The position numbers were made by a program, and so were the translations under genes. Under the pieces are notes generated by a model. The model was not told the DNA's origin. It ran no database searches and worked only from the letters and a program-made list of their open reading frames with translations. Of a stretch of DNA of 58,858 nucleotides, positions 43,637 to 52,181 are shown piece by piece (position 1 is the stretch's first letter; the number at the start of each line of letters is the position of its first letter). The stretch covers positions 1 through 58,858 of the forward strand of contig JAJDAH010000113.1 of the NCBI GenBank assembly GCA_029261965.1, in the 5' to 3' direction. The stretch is from Polyangiaceae bacterium. GTDB lineage: Bacteria > Myxococcota_A > Polyangia > Polyangiales > Polyangiaceae.

Positions 43637-43777
43637 ATGAGCGAGAAGGAACAAGACAGCGACGTCGAGCGGCGGAGCTACGCCCGCGAAGACGAGCTTC
43701 TCGATGCCATTCGCAACAGCGAGTGGGAAATGTTGCGTCGCCACTGCGAAGAGCCCGACGACGGCGATTGGGACTGA
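43637..43777 (+). CDS. Small acidic hypothetical protein
   Basis: A 46-residue, strongly charged protein (MSEKEQDSDVERRSYAREDELLDA...) rich in Asp, Glu and Arg, predicted helical, with no Cys and no signal. ATG 43637 is preceded by GGTGGAGG at a good distance, better evidence of translation than many annotated small ORFs. No family recognised. Confidence 0.5.
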   Translation: MSEKEQDSDVERRSYAREDELLDAIRNSEWEMLRRHCEEPDDGDWD

Positions 43778-43797
43778 CCCCGTCGTGTTGCTCGGAG

Positions 43798-43811
43798 CGG
43801 CTCGCGAGCCG
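43798..43811. repeat. Perfect 14-base palindrome
   Basis: CGGCTCGCGAGCCG, a fully symmetric 14-base palindrome with no loop, lies 21 bases after the small acidic gene in a 146-base gap. No U-run follows on either strand, so it is not a standard terminator; it could be an operator. Low-level evidence. Confidence 0.35.
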
Positions 43812-43923
43812 AAGGGAGCCCGTTAGCGAAGAGCCCCCTTAAGCAGGCGCGTTCGAAAGTTGCCCTCGTTTTAGGCCAGTTGCTACCCGAGAGGGATGGC
43901 CGCACGAGCGCGGGGAGGTTTCG

Positions 43924-44394
43924 ATGGAGACGCATTCGGTTGAGACGACAGTCGTCGTGATGGAGACGGGGAGCGCCTGGCCTGCCTGGATCGAACAGAG
44001 TCTTCGCGCGGCGAACACGAGAGTGATCGTTCAGCAGGAGGAGGAGACGCCCGCCGATCTCGCGGACCGCGTGATCGATCGGGTCGAGTCGTTGACCGTG
44101 CGCGGCTTCAAGATTGCCGTTGCGGTCCTGGCGTGCGGAGAGCGGGCCGACGACTCCGCCTCTGATGCGCGACGACAGATCGCTCGGTCGTTGTTGAGCG
44201 CGTTCGCCGCGGCGGGTGAGCCCGGAAGGGTGCTCTTCACGGCGAGTCAGCGCAGCAGCGGAGCGATGCGCTCCACGCTGTCGGGTCTCGCGACGGATCT
44301 TCAAGCCGAGTGGGAATCTACGGGCTCGACGCTCAGCGTGCGTTTCGGCACTGGCGCCCGCAAGCCGCAAGAACTCGTCTCCCGCGTCGCCTGA
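43924..44394 (+). CDS. Hypothetical protein
   Basis: A 156-residue soluble protein of unrecognised family. It has an alpha/beta pattern with a hydrophobic strand (IAVAVLACGERADD), a helix (ARRQIARSLLSAFAA), a strand (GRVLFTASQRS) and a Ser/Thr-rich C-terminus. It resembles a small Rossmann-like domain, but I cannot assign one. ATG 43924 has GGGGAGG just upstream. It converges on the small membrane protein gene. Confidence 0.55.
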   Translation: METHSVETTVVVMETGSAWPAWIEQSLRAANTRVIVQQEEETPADLADRVIDRVESLTVRGFKIAVAVLACGERADDSASDARRQIARSLLSAFAAAGEPGRVLFTASQRSSGAMRSTLSGLATDLQAEWESTGSTLSVRFGTGARKPQELVSRVA

Positions 44395-44409
44395 CCCCGC
44401 GTTCTCGAT

Positions 44410-44955
44410 CTAGCTATCTTCTGGAATGTCGGGCGGGACCGGCGAGCGGTGCCCGGCGATGGCGCGTGCGAAGTAATAGAGAATCGCCAACACGCCCCAG
44501 GCCAAGCCGACCACGACTCCGCCGTCGATGATGCCTCGCCAGGGTTGCGGCAGCTGCCGGACCAACACGACGAGAGTGACGATCATCGCCAGGATCCCCC
44601 AAGCAACGATCTTTCCGCGTCGCGTTGCGTGGAAAAACGACATGCAAAACGGAGCGGCGAACGCGACGAATAGCGCCCTCGGGTGGTTGCCGAGGTGAAA
44701 AGCGCGCGCCACGACTCGTGGCGAGAAGCGGAGCTGAAACGCGCGATACCCTTCCGCCCAAGCGTTGAAGACCACCCAGCCCGCGTAGAGCACCGCCTGA
44801 AAGGTCGTGAGGCTTCCGTCGGCCAACGGCTCGATCGCCAGAGGCGTGAGCCGATAGAGCGCTTGGCCCAGCAACAACAACACGCCGAGAACGCCCCAGC
44901 TCGCGATCAGGATCGCTCCGACCGAGGGGCGAGAAGCAGGGGCGGCGTCGTTCAC
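44410..44955 (-). CDS. Small integral membrane protein, unknown function
   Basis: A 181-residue protein with four or five hydrophobic helices (ILIASWGVLGVLLLLGQ, AVLYAGWVVFNAW, ALFVAFAAPFCMSFF, IVAWGILAMIVTLVVLV, GGVVVGLAWGVLAILYYF). No motif identifies it. It converges on 43924-44394. A palindrome AACCCGGGTT lies just upstream of its start at 44970-44979. Confidence 0.65.
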   Translation of the reverse strand: MNDAAPASRPSVGAILIASWGVLGVLLLLGQALYRLTPLAIEPLADGSLTTFQAVLYAGWVVFNAWAEGYRAFQLRFSPRVVARAFHLGNHPRALFVAFAAPFCMSFFHATRRGKIVAWGILAMIVTLVVLVRQLPQPWRGIIDGGVVVGLAWGVLAILYYFARAIAGHRSPVPPDIPEDS

Positions 44956-44997
44956 GGGCGGGCTGGTTTAACCCGGGTTTGGCGCCGAGACGAGTCG

Positions 44998-45019
44998 AGC
45001 GCCATCTTTTTCTGGCGCT
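44998..45019. other. Hairpin-forming inverted repeat downstream of the GGDEF gene
   Basis: AGCGCCA, an eight-base T/C-rich loop, TGGCGCT: a perfect 7-bp inverted repeat about 60 bases past the GGDEF stop. Without a following U tract in the minus direction it is at best a weak terminator; it may also be part of the promoter region of the small membrane protein gene. Confidence 0.4.
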
Positions 45020-45078
45020 AACGGCCGGGTCGGCCCTCGCGCGGGGTCAGCAAAAAAACGCCTGACTAGTCGCGGCGC

Positions 45079-46257
45079 TCATTCGGCGGGCACGCTCGCC
45101 GCTCGGAGCGACGTCCTTTTGGCGGGTCGCCAAGACGTCAAAGGCTCCGGGGCCTCGGCGACTACCACTCGATCCCGGCCGCGCTCTTTCGCGGAATAGA
45201 GCGCGCGGTCGGCCCGAGCGAACCAGTCTTCGGCGGGCTCACCGGGCAGAAGCTGACCAACGCCGATCGACACCGTCACGTCGACAGTGCGCCCCGCCGC
45301 TTCGATCTCGAGTCGGCGGACCGAGTCGAGCGCGCGCTCGGCGAGCTTCGTGACCGCCTCGAGCGAAGGCTCCGCGATGACGACCGCGAACTCTTCACCG
45401 CCGTATCTCGCGACGAAGTCTTCCTTTCGAAGGAAGTTTCGCAGGAGGCAGTTGGCCACCTGACGCAGCACCTGGTCGCCGGCGGGATGGCCGAGCTCGT
45501 CGTTCACTTTTTTGAAGTGGTCGATGTCGATCATCAGGATGGCCGGCGGCGCCCCGAGCAACAGCCCGAGGTCGGACAGTTTTTCCACGTGATGGTCGAG
45601 AGACGCTCGGTTGAACAACTGGGTCAGCGGGTCGACGCTCATTTGCTCGCGAGCTTCACTCAGCTCCTTGCGGACGGATTGAAGCTGCGCTTGAAGGTCG
45701 CGCACCTGGCTTTCTTGTCGAGTGCGCCGCTCTTCCATCGTCTTCGAGACGAGGTTCACCGTGGCGACGGCCTCGCTCCGGATGTTCGCGGTCTCGTTGT
45801 CGTCGAGCGCGAGTGAGAGTCGCTGGAGCTGGTTTCCCACCTCGGAATCGGCCGACCGGTCTTCTTTCATCGTCGTCGTCAGGCAGACCGCGAAGGTCTG
45901 AACCGTTTGAAGCAAGTCGCCGAGAGTGCGGGTGACGTATTCGCGTTCTCCTTTCCGATGCTCCGTGAAGAACCGACGCACACCGCCCCAGTCGCGTTTG
46001 AGGGACGGCGGGCGGTCACCCTCGTCGTCGCTCGTCGCTTTGCCCACCAGGATTTGACTCGCCCAGTCTTCGAATTTCTGCTGGACGTCGCTGGCCTCGA
46101 GCTCGTCCACGTCGAAAGCGTGTTGTCCCATGGCCCGAAGAAAAACCGCGAGCGTGTCGAGGGCGCGGTCCGAATCATGTTGCTCGACCGGAGGCAGGCT
46201 CACAGGTTTGGCTGGCGGCGGATCGGGCTTGTTGCTGAGCTTCTTTTTCCAGAACAT
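45079..46257 (-). CDS. GGDEF diguanylate cyclase
   Basis: A 392-residue protein: an N-terminal acidic/helical region, a predicted coiled coil (MEERRTRQESQVRDLQAQLQSVRKELSEAREQ), then a complete GGDEF domain with DPLTQLFNRASLD, IDIDHFKKVND and the catalytic RYGGEEF. The inhibitory I-site RxxD (RKED) lies five residues before GGEEF, so product inhibition by c-di-GMP is expected. No membrane helix, so it is cytosolic. ATG 46257 (MFWKKKLSN) has AGGA upstream and is chosen over the longer frame, which shadows the divergent ACAD. Confidence 0.88.
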   Translation of the reverse strand: MFWKKKLSNKPDPPPAKPVSLPPVEQHDSDRALDTLAVFLRAMGQHAFDVDELEASDVQQKFEDWASQILVGKATSDDEGDRPPSLKRDWGGVRRFFTEHRKGEREYVTRTLGDLLQTVQTFAVCLTTTMKEDRSADSEVGNQLQRLSLALDDNETANIRSEAVATVNLVSKTMEERRTRQESQVRDLQAQLQSVRKELSEAREQMSVDPLTQLFNRASLDHHVEKLSDLGLLLGAPPAILMIDIDHFKKVNDELGHPAGDQVLRQVANCLLRNFLRKEDFVARYGGEEFAVVIAEPSLEAVTKLAERALDSVRRLEIEAAGRTVDVTVSIGVGQLLPGEPAEDWFARADRALYSAKERGRDRVVVAEAPEPLTSWRPAKRTSLRAASVPAE

Positions 46258-46419
46258 GCGTTTCCTGCGGCTCAGGAGAAGGTTGATCGAGGACAAAGCG
46301 GAGCGTCGGTCGACTCGTGAACGGCTCGTTCGAGGTGTTCTTGAGCCATTTCGGCCCCCCGTTCGACCGGTCGCGAGGTCATACTCGGCCAGCCCGACGC
46401 CCGGGCGAACGGAGGCAAC

Positions 46420-47565
46420 GTGGAGCGCGACATTTTCACCGAGGAGCACCAGCTCTACCGGCAATCGTTCAAGAAGTTCGTCGAACGCGAAATCCTCCCC
46501 AAGCAAAAGGCCTGGGGAGAGGCGGGTAGTGTCGACCGCGAGACTTGGCGAAAGGCTGGGGAAAGCGGGTTCTTGTGCCCGTGGCTTCCGGAAGAGTATG
46601 GCGGCGCCGGCGCTGACTTTCTCTATTCGGCCATCATCATCGAAGAGCTCGCCCACGCGTACGAGTCGGGGTTCGCGATGTCGCTTCATTCCGACATCAT
46701 CGTCCCGTACCTCTCGCGCTTCGGGAACGACGCGCAGAAGTCGCGCTGGCTCGCCAAGTGCGCGGCCGGCGAGCTCATCACGGCGATCGCGATGACCGAG
46801 CCGGGCACCGGCTCGGACTTGGCCGGGGTCAAGACCACCGCGCGCCGAGACGGCGACTTCTACGTGCTCAACGGGTCGAAGACGTTCATTTCGAACGGTC
46901 AGCTGTGCGACTTGTGCATCGTCGTCGCGAAGACCGATACGAATCCCGACAACGCCCACCGGGGCATGTCACTCATCGTCGTCGAGGACGGCATGCCGGG
47001 TTTCATCAAGGGCAAGAAGCTCGAAAAGATGGGCATGGCGAGCCAGGACACCTCCGAGATGGCGTTCGACGACTGTCGTGTGCCCGTTGCGAACCGGCTC
47101 GGAGAAGAAGGCGAGGGTTTTGCCAAGCTGATGCACAACCTGCAGCAGGAGCGGCTCGTCGTCGGTGTCGGCGCCCAAGCGAAGGCCGAAAAAGTCCTCG
47201 AGGACACCATCGCCTACGCCAAAGAGCGGCATGCGTTCGGCAAACCCATCTCGAAGTTTCAGAACACGAAGTTCAAGCTCGCCGAGTGCGCGGCCAAAGT
47301 GGAGGTCGGGCGCGCTTTCATCGACAAGTTGCTGGTCGAGCACATGGCGGGAAAGCATCTCGTCAAGGAATGCTCCATCGCCAAGCTCTGGCACACGGAG
47401 ATGCTCGGCGAAGTCGTCGACGAGTGTCTGCAGTTCTTCGGCGGGTATGGCTACATGCTCGAGTACCCGGTGACCCGTGCGTACATGGATGCCCGAGTGC
47501 AGCGCATTTACGCCGGAACCAACGAAATCATGAAGGTCATCATCGCCAAGCAGATGGGACTCTAG
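46420..47565 (+). CDS. Acyl-CoA dehydrogenase (short/branched-chain type)
   Basis: A complete ACAD of 381 residues. FAD/substrate motifs: IAMTEPGTGSD and YVLNGSKTFISN. The C-terminal Glu position is Ala (RIYAGTNEIM), but a Glu lies at the helix-G site (LQQERLVVG), the isovaleryl-CoA-dehydrogenase arrangement, so it should be active. GTG start at 46420, 162 bases from the divergent GGDEF gene and not in an operon with other fatty-acid genes. Confidence 0.92.
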   Translation: MERDIFTEEHQLYRQSFKKFVEREILPKQKAWGEAGSVDRETWRKAGESGFLCPWLPEEYGGAGADFLYSAIIIEELAHAYESGFAMSLHSDIIVPYLSRFGNDAQKSRWLAKCAAGELITAIAMTEPGTGSDLAGVKTTARRDGDFYVLNGSKTFISNGQLCDLCIVVAKTDTNPDNAHRGMSLIVVEDGMPGFIKGKKLEKMGMASQDTSEMAFDDCRVPVANRLGEEGEGFAKLMHNLQQERLVVGVGAQAKAEKVLEDTIAYAKERHAFGKPISKFQNTKFKLAECAAKVEVGRAFIDKLLVEHMAGKHLVKECSIAKLWHTEMLGEVVDECLQFFGGYGYMLEYPVTRAYMDARVQRIYAGTNEIMKVIIAKQMGL

Positions 47566-47633
47566 ACCTGCCAACGGTCGAGTTTCGTTCTCAGGTACAC
47601 TCGGGTCATCCCGCTTCCTTCGAGGAGAACACC

Positions 47634-49400
47634 GTGCTCAAGCCGCGTATCGTCACTTCTGCATTCGTCGCCTCGGCGATTCTCGCCGCCTGTTCTTCGG
47701 TCGACCCCACCGACAGCTCGCGGAATTCGCAGTCGATTTTCGGCGGCGCGCCGGACACGACTCATCCCGCCGTGATGGCGTTGATCAACCAGACCGGAGG
47801 CGCGTGCAGTGGGACGACCATCGCGGTCAACGGGCAGTTCGGATACCTCTTGACCGCGGCCCACTGCCTCGTCGCCGTGGACGGCGGCGGTAACGTCATC
47901 ACTCCGATTCAGCCCGTCATGGAGAGCGATCTGTTGGTCGTGCCGGGCACGGACTACTCGTCCAGCCTCCCGGCTTCGACGTTCCATCCGGTTCAGGAGT
48001 ACGTCATCCACCCGGGCTACAACGGCAACGTCTCGAACCCGAACGACATTGCCGTCGTACGCTACATCGGAGCCGACGGTTCCACGCCGACGATTCCGCA
48101 CCTGACCGCCGCCCAAGACGACCTCGCCAACGGGATCAATCTCTTGTTCGTCGGTTATGGCCAGACCGAGACGAATTCGATGAACTCGATTCGCAATGCG
48201 GTCACGAAGACGATTGTCAATCTGAGCGCGAGCCAAGTCACCCACAGCCGGGCGAACGGGACCGGCACCTGTCGCGGTGACAGCGGCGGCCCGGGCATCC
48301 GCACCACGGCGATGGGAGAACGCGTGGCGTCGGTCACTTCGTTCAGCTCCGGCGCTAGCTGCGCGTCCGGATTCGGGGTCTCGGTCCGGACCTCCAACCA
48401 CGAGGCGTTCATCGACACTTTCCTCGCCGCGACACCCCCCGCGGTGGACTGCACGTTGTGCCGCACGGCGGCCTCCACGTCGTTTGGGCCGTGCACCGCA
48501 GAGAATGCGGCCTGCGCGCCCGGCACCGCGTGCGACCGATTCCTCACGTGTGCGAACGCTTGCGCGATGAACGATCAAGCTTGCGTTCAGGCCTGCGCTA
48601 CGGCCGAGCCGCAAGGTCAGGCGGATCTGGCGACCGTCGTGCAATGCACCTGCGACGATTGTCCTACCGAATGCACCGGCGTGGCCGCTTGCACGGCGCC
48701 GGCGTGCGGGCTCGAGTTTTCGGACACGACCTGCAACACGTGCAACGAAGCTCAGTGCTGCAACGAGACCACCGCGTGCGCGGACGACGCTGATTGTCGC
48801 AACTGCGCGACGAGCATGATGCCGCCGGCAACCTGCGCGACGAACGCGCTCTATCAGGCCTTCCGCGTCTGCGGGATCGACAATTGTGGCACCCAGTGCG
48901 GCGCGGCGGCGTGTGGATTCAACAACCCGGATGCATGCGGCGACTGCATCGACAATCAGTGTTGCAGCCAGGGCAATGCCTGCGCCCGCGACGGGCAGTG
49001 CTTTCAGTGCGCCACCGGTAGCGGTTCGCAGCAGGCCTGTAGCGGTAACCAGCTTTTCTCGGATCTTTTCGATTGTCTCGGCACGTGTGCCGGCAACCCC
49101 TGCATGGTGGCGGATCCCGGCGCCGGCGGAGCCGGGGGCATGGGCATGGCTGGTTCGGCGGGCGCGGGTGCTGGCACCGGCACTGGCGCCCAACCCGGCG
49201 CCGGCGGGCTACCCGGCGCGGGCGGCAGCGGAGCGGGCATCAACATGGGCCAGGCTGGCGCGACTCCAATTACTGGTAGCGATCCAGAATCGACCGGGGG
49301 TTGCACCGTGGCCGCGTCGCGAACGACGTCTTCGGGTCACTGGCTCATGTTCGCCTTCGGCGCGGGGCTCGCGGCGGCGCGTCGTCGCCGGTTTTCCTGA
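47634..49400 (+). CDS. Trypsin-fold serine protease lipoprotein with Cys-rich region and MYXO-CTERM-like tail
   Basis: A 588-residue protein: lipobox ILAAC (C20), then a chymotrypsin-fold peptidase with the triad H77 (TAAHC), D138 (NDIAVV) and S217 (GDSGGP). A long Cys-rich region follows (about 260-480, many CxxC and CC pairs), then a Gly/Ala-rich tether, and finally GCTVAAS plus a membrane helix and RRRR, matching the MYXO-CTERM sorting layout. Having both an N-terminal lipobox and a C-terminal anchor signal is odd: either the N-terminal Cys is not lipidated or the protein is anchored twice before processing. GTG 47634 has GAGGAG eight bases upstream. Confidence 0.85.
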   Translation: MLKPRIVTSAFVASAILAACSSVDPTDSSRNSQSIFGGAPDTTHPAVMALINQTGGACSGTTIAVNGQFGYLLTAAHCLVAVDGGGNVITPIQPVMESDLLVVPGTDYSSSLPASTFHPVQEYVIHPGYNGNVSNPNDIAVVRYIGADGSTPTIPHLTAAQDDLANGINLLFVGYGQTETNSMNSIRNAVTKTIVNLSASQVTHSRANGTGTCRGDSGGPGIRTTAMGERVASVTSFSSGASCASGFGVSVRTSNHEAFIDTFLAATPPAVDCTLCRTAASTSFGPCTAENAACAPGTACDRFLTCANACAMNDQACVQACATAEPQGQADLATVVQCTCDDCPTECTGVAACTAPACGLEFSDTTCNTCNEAQCCNETTACADDADCRNCATSMMPPATCATNALYQAFRVCGIDNCGTQCGAAACGFNNPDACGDCIDNQCCSQGNACARDGQCFQCATGSGSQQACSGNQLFSDLFDCLGTCAGNPCMVADPGAGGAGGMGMAGSAGAGAGTGTGAQPGAGGLPGAGGSGAGINMGQAGATPITGSDPESTGGCTVAASRTTSSGHWLMFAFGAGLAAARRRRFS

Positions 49401-49404
49401 CAGC

Positions 49405-50223
49405 TCAGGGCGTGCAGGAGCGGCCCGGCGGTTGGCCGATCTGCGTGGGATCGATGCAGCCCAGGCCGAGCGCTTGATCGAAGAAGCCGCACGTGCCGTT
49501 GGGTTTGCAGCAACCCGGAACGGTGATCTGTCCGAGGGGCAGGGTGGGGCAGCTGCTGTCGGGGCTACCTGGAGCGTTGCGCTCGACGCACGCTCCGCCG
49601 AGGAGCATCACGATGATGCCGCACTGATCGTTCGCGGCGCAGCAAGGCTGGCTGAACCCGCCGCTCGGGCACATCGACGGATGGCACATGTTGCCGCCTC
49701 CCCCCGTCGCGTCACCACCGGTTCCGCCGGAGCCCGGCATGCCCCCGGAGCCCGGCGCGCCGCCTGTGGCGGGGGCACCTCCGGTTGAAGGCGCGCCACC
49801 GGTCGCCGGTGCGCCGCCGGTTGCCGGTGCGCCGCCGGTTGCCGGTGCGCCGCCGGTTGCCGGTGCGCCGCCGGTTGCCGGTGCGCCGCCAGTTGCCGGT
49901 GCGCCGCCAGTTGCCGGTGCGCCGCCAGTCCCGGGCAGAGCACCCGTGCCGCCCACCCCTGGCATTCCGCCGGCGCCCGGAGTGGCGCCAGCTCCTCCGA
50001 CGCCGGGCATTCCGCCGGCGCCGCTGGCTGCGCCGGTGCCTCCACCGCTTCCGGGCGATCCTCCAGACGCGGCTCCGCCGGTCGATGAGGTCGAGCCTCC
50101 CGAGCCTGCATCGCCAGCGGCCGCGCCGCTGCCGTCCCCGAAGAGCTCGGAGCCCGAAGTTCCACCGCACGCGGCAAGAGCGAGTGCAGAAATTGGAACC
50201 GAGAGCCACCAGAAGTTTTTCAC
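49405..50223 (-). CDS. Repeat-tethered Cys-rich lipoprotein
   Basis: A 272-residue lipoprotein: signal LSVPISALALAAC, a long tether of Gly-rich motifs that becomes about ten GGAPAT hexapeptides, then a C-terminal Cys-rich domain (CHPSMCPSGGFSQPCCAANDQCG, later PGCCKPNGTCGFF). No catalytic motif. GTG 50223 is the start (VKNFWWLS). It converges on the protease gene (four-base gap) and is divergent from the beta-helix gene. Confidence 0.75.
   Translation of the reverse strand: MKNFWWLSVPISALALAACGGTSGSELFGDGSGAAAGDAGSGGSTSSTGGAASGGSPGSGGGTGAASGAGGMPGVGGAGATPGAGGMPGVGGTGALPGTGGAPATGGAPATGGAPATGGAPATGGAPATGGAPATGGAPATGGAPSTGGAPATGGAPGSGGMPGSGGTGGDATGGGGNMCHPSMCPSGGFSQPCCAANDQCGIIVMLLGGACVERNAPGSPDSSCPTLPLGQITVPGCCKPNGTCGFFDQALGLGCIDPTQIGQPPGRSCTP
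49757..49930. repeat. 18-base tandem repeat encoding GGAPAT hexapeptides
   Basis: About ten 18-base units, the central seven nearly identical (core GCCGGTGCGCCGCCGGTT), encode the GGAPAT repeats of the lipoprotein at 49405-50223. High identity suggests recent expansion by slippage or unequal crossover. Any change by whole units keeps the frame, so tether length could vary among strains. Confidence 0.85.
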
Positions 50224-50286
50224 GTGAGCGATTTTACCACGGACTGGGACCGCTCGTGTTGCGCACATCCGCCCACACGGTCGAAG

Positions 50287-52056
50287 ATGACCGGGATGAA
50301 GCGAGAGAGCATGGGGCTGGGGCTCTCGTTGGCGATGTTGGTTTCACCCGCAGCCGCCGAGACCTACTACGTGTCGACTGTTGGCGACGACGCGGCGCTC
50401 GGTACCGAAACCAACCCCTGGGCGAGCGTCGACCACGCGCTTGGCTCGGTCCAGGGCGGAGACGAAGTGCTCGTCGAAGACGGAACCTACGAGGGCCTTG
50501 CGACGCTGACTCGCGGCTTTTCGAGCCGGGTCGTCGTTCGAGCGCGAAATCCCTATCGCGCGACGCTCCGCAATTCGGGCGGCGGGGTCGAGGTGCTTCG
50601 AGTTTTTTTCGAGGGCGCCGTCAACTTGACGGTGAGCGGTTTCGTGATGAGCAACGCCACGGCGACCTACACCTGTCCGAACGGTCGCGAGCCGTTTTTC
50701 GTCGTGCACGTGCAAGATGCGACGGACTTCACCCTCGAGAACAACATCATCTTCGGCAACAACGCGCCTGGCCGCTGCAACGAGCTGCTCAAGATCAACC
50801 GCGGATCCGACACGGCGTTTCCTAAAGACATCGTCATCCGCGGCAACCTCTTCTACGACGGCGCGGACGCCGGGGGCGCCGATCTCATCGATTCGGTGCG
50901 GCCGGGAGAGCTCACCATCGAGGACAACATCTTCTTCGGCTCCGGGCAGACGAACGACTCGCATTCGTTCATCACCATCAAGCGCCAGGCGCCGTCGACG
51001 ACGGCGCGAAGCCCCCGCTACATCGTCCGGCGAAACGTTTTTCTGAACTGGGGCGGCAAGACCGACCAGGCGTTTCTGCAATTCGGCGAAGACGGCGTCG
51101 CCGAGGTCGAGATCTCCGACGCTCTCGTCGAAAACAATCTCGCGATCGGAAACTCGGCCGCACAAATCGTCGGTGCGTTCCAATTCAAGGGCGCGGCAGG
51201 AATCCACGTGCGTGCCAACACGATCGCCGGGGACCATCCGAGTGGGGCTTTCGGGTTCCGCATCGGGACGGAAGGTCAGAACCCGCAGGTGAGTGATTTC
51301 CGAGTCAGAAACAACATTTTCTCCGATCCGACCGGCACGATGGGGACTCGAATTTTCAACGTGTACGGCGACGTCGACGTCTCGACGATCGCCGCGGAGA
51401 ACAATCTGTATTGGAACGGCGGCAGCGCGCTTCCGTCGTCGGGCGCGGTGACGCCGGCGGACGACGCTCGTCGGGTCGAGGCGGATCCGGGGCTCGCGAC
51501 CGACCAGTCGGGCATCGTGCTGCCGCGGTGGGACGAAAATGCCGGAGCGTTTCCCAGCGGTTCGACGACGATCCGCGAGGAGCACTCGAGATTGGTGGAA
51601 CGCTACGGCGCGATCGCCGCCGCGAGCCCCGCCGCTGGTGCTGCGGATCCGAGCGACATGCCCGCCGACGACATCCGCGGGTTCGCGCGGGACTCGACGC
51701 CGGACATCGGAGCGTACGAAGCCGGCGCGACCGCGCCGGGCGCTGGCGGAACCGCGGGCAGCGGTGCCGCGACGGGCACCGGCGGCACGTCCGGCTCGGG
51801 CGGCGCGGGCGGCACGGCGGCAACGACCGGGGGCGGTTCCGCCTCGGGGGGCTCGGCGGGTGTGGGAACGAGCACCGGAGGCGCAGGAGCTGATGGTGGT
51901 TCGGCGGCGAGCGCCGGATCCGATGCGCGCGGTGCCGACGAGGGCGGATGTGGGTGCCGAACGCCGACGACGCAGCGCTCGCTCGGGCCAAGCGCGATCG
52001 CCGCACTACTGTTTTTCTGCTTGGGTCGGCGTCGGCGCCCGAAAAACTCAGGCTGA
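50287..52056 (+). CDS. Right-handed beta-helix surface protein with MYXO-CTERM-like tail
   Basis: A 589-residue exported protein (signal GLGLSLAMLVSPAAA, ATG 50287 or 50296). The body begins YYVSTVGDDAALGTETNPWASVDHAL, typical of the start of parallel beta-helix/pectate-lyase-like proteins, and continues with many short N-rich turns (VENNLAIGN, VRNNIFSD, AENNLYWNGG). The last part is a Gly/Thr tether followed by GCGCRTP, a membrane helix and RRRR (MYXO-CTERM layout). Likely a surface polysaccharide-binding or -cleaving protein; no catalytic residues can be assigned. Confidence 0.75.
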   Translation: MTGMKRESMGLGLSLAMLVSPAAAETYYVSTVGDDAALGTETNPWASVDHALGSVQGGDEVLVEDGTYEGLATLTRGFSSRVVVRARNPYRATLRNSGGGVEVLRVFFEGAVNLTVSGFVMSNATATYTCPNGREPFFVVHVQDATDFTLENNIIFGNNAPGRCNELLKINRGSDTAFPKDIVIRGNLFYDGADAGGADLIDSVRPGELTIEDNIFFGSGQTNDSHSFITIKRQAPSTTARSPRYIVRRNVFLNWGGKTDQAFLQFGEDGVAEVEISDALVENNLAIGNSAAQIVGAFQFKGAAGIHVRANTIAGDHPSGAFGFRIGTEGQNPQVSDFRVRNNIFSDPTGTMGTRIFNVYGDVDVSTIAAENNLYWNGGSALPSSGAVTPADDARRVEADPGLATDQSGIVLPRWDENAGAFPSGSTTIREEHSRLVERYGAIAAASPAAGAADPSDMPADDIRGFARDSTPDIGAYEAGATAPGAGGTAGSGAATGTGGTSGSGGAGGTAATTGGGSASGGSAGVGTSTGGAGADGGSAASAGSDARGADEGGCGCRTPTTQRSLGPSAIAALLFFCLGRRRRPKNSG

Positions 52057-52181
52057 GCCCAAGCTCTCGCGATCTCGTCGGTCAGACGAAGACACGACGC
52101 GCGGGCGCCATCGTTGCGCGCCCGGCGCCGATGGCTGAACCGCGAGCGGCTCGTCCGCTCGGACGACGGAGGTATTGTGCA

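Noticed and set aside
45045-45066. GTCAG-CTGAC repeat with an A-run as terminator of the GGDEF gene
   Set aside because: The A/T run lies in the loop and not after the stem, and the stem is only five base pairs.
47562-49193. Open frame of 543 codons on the minus strand
   Set aside because: Complement of the serine protease, whose triad and Cys regions are clear.
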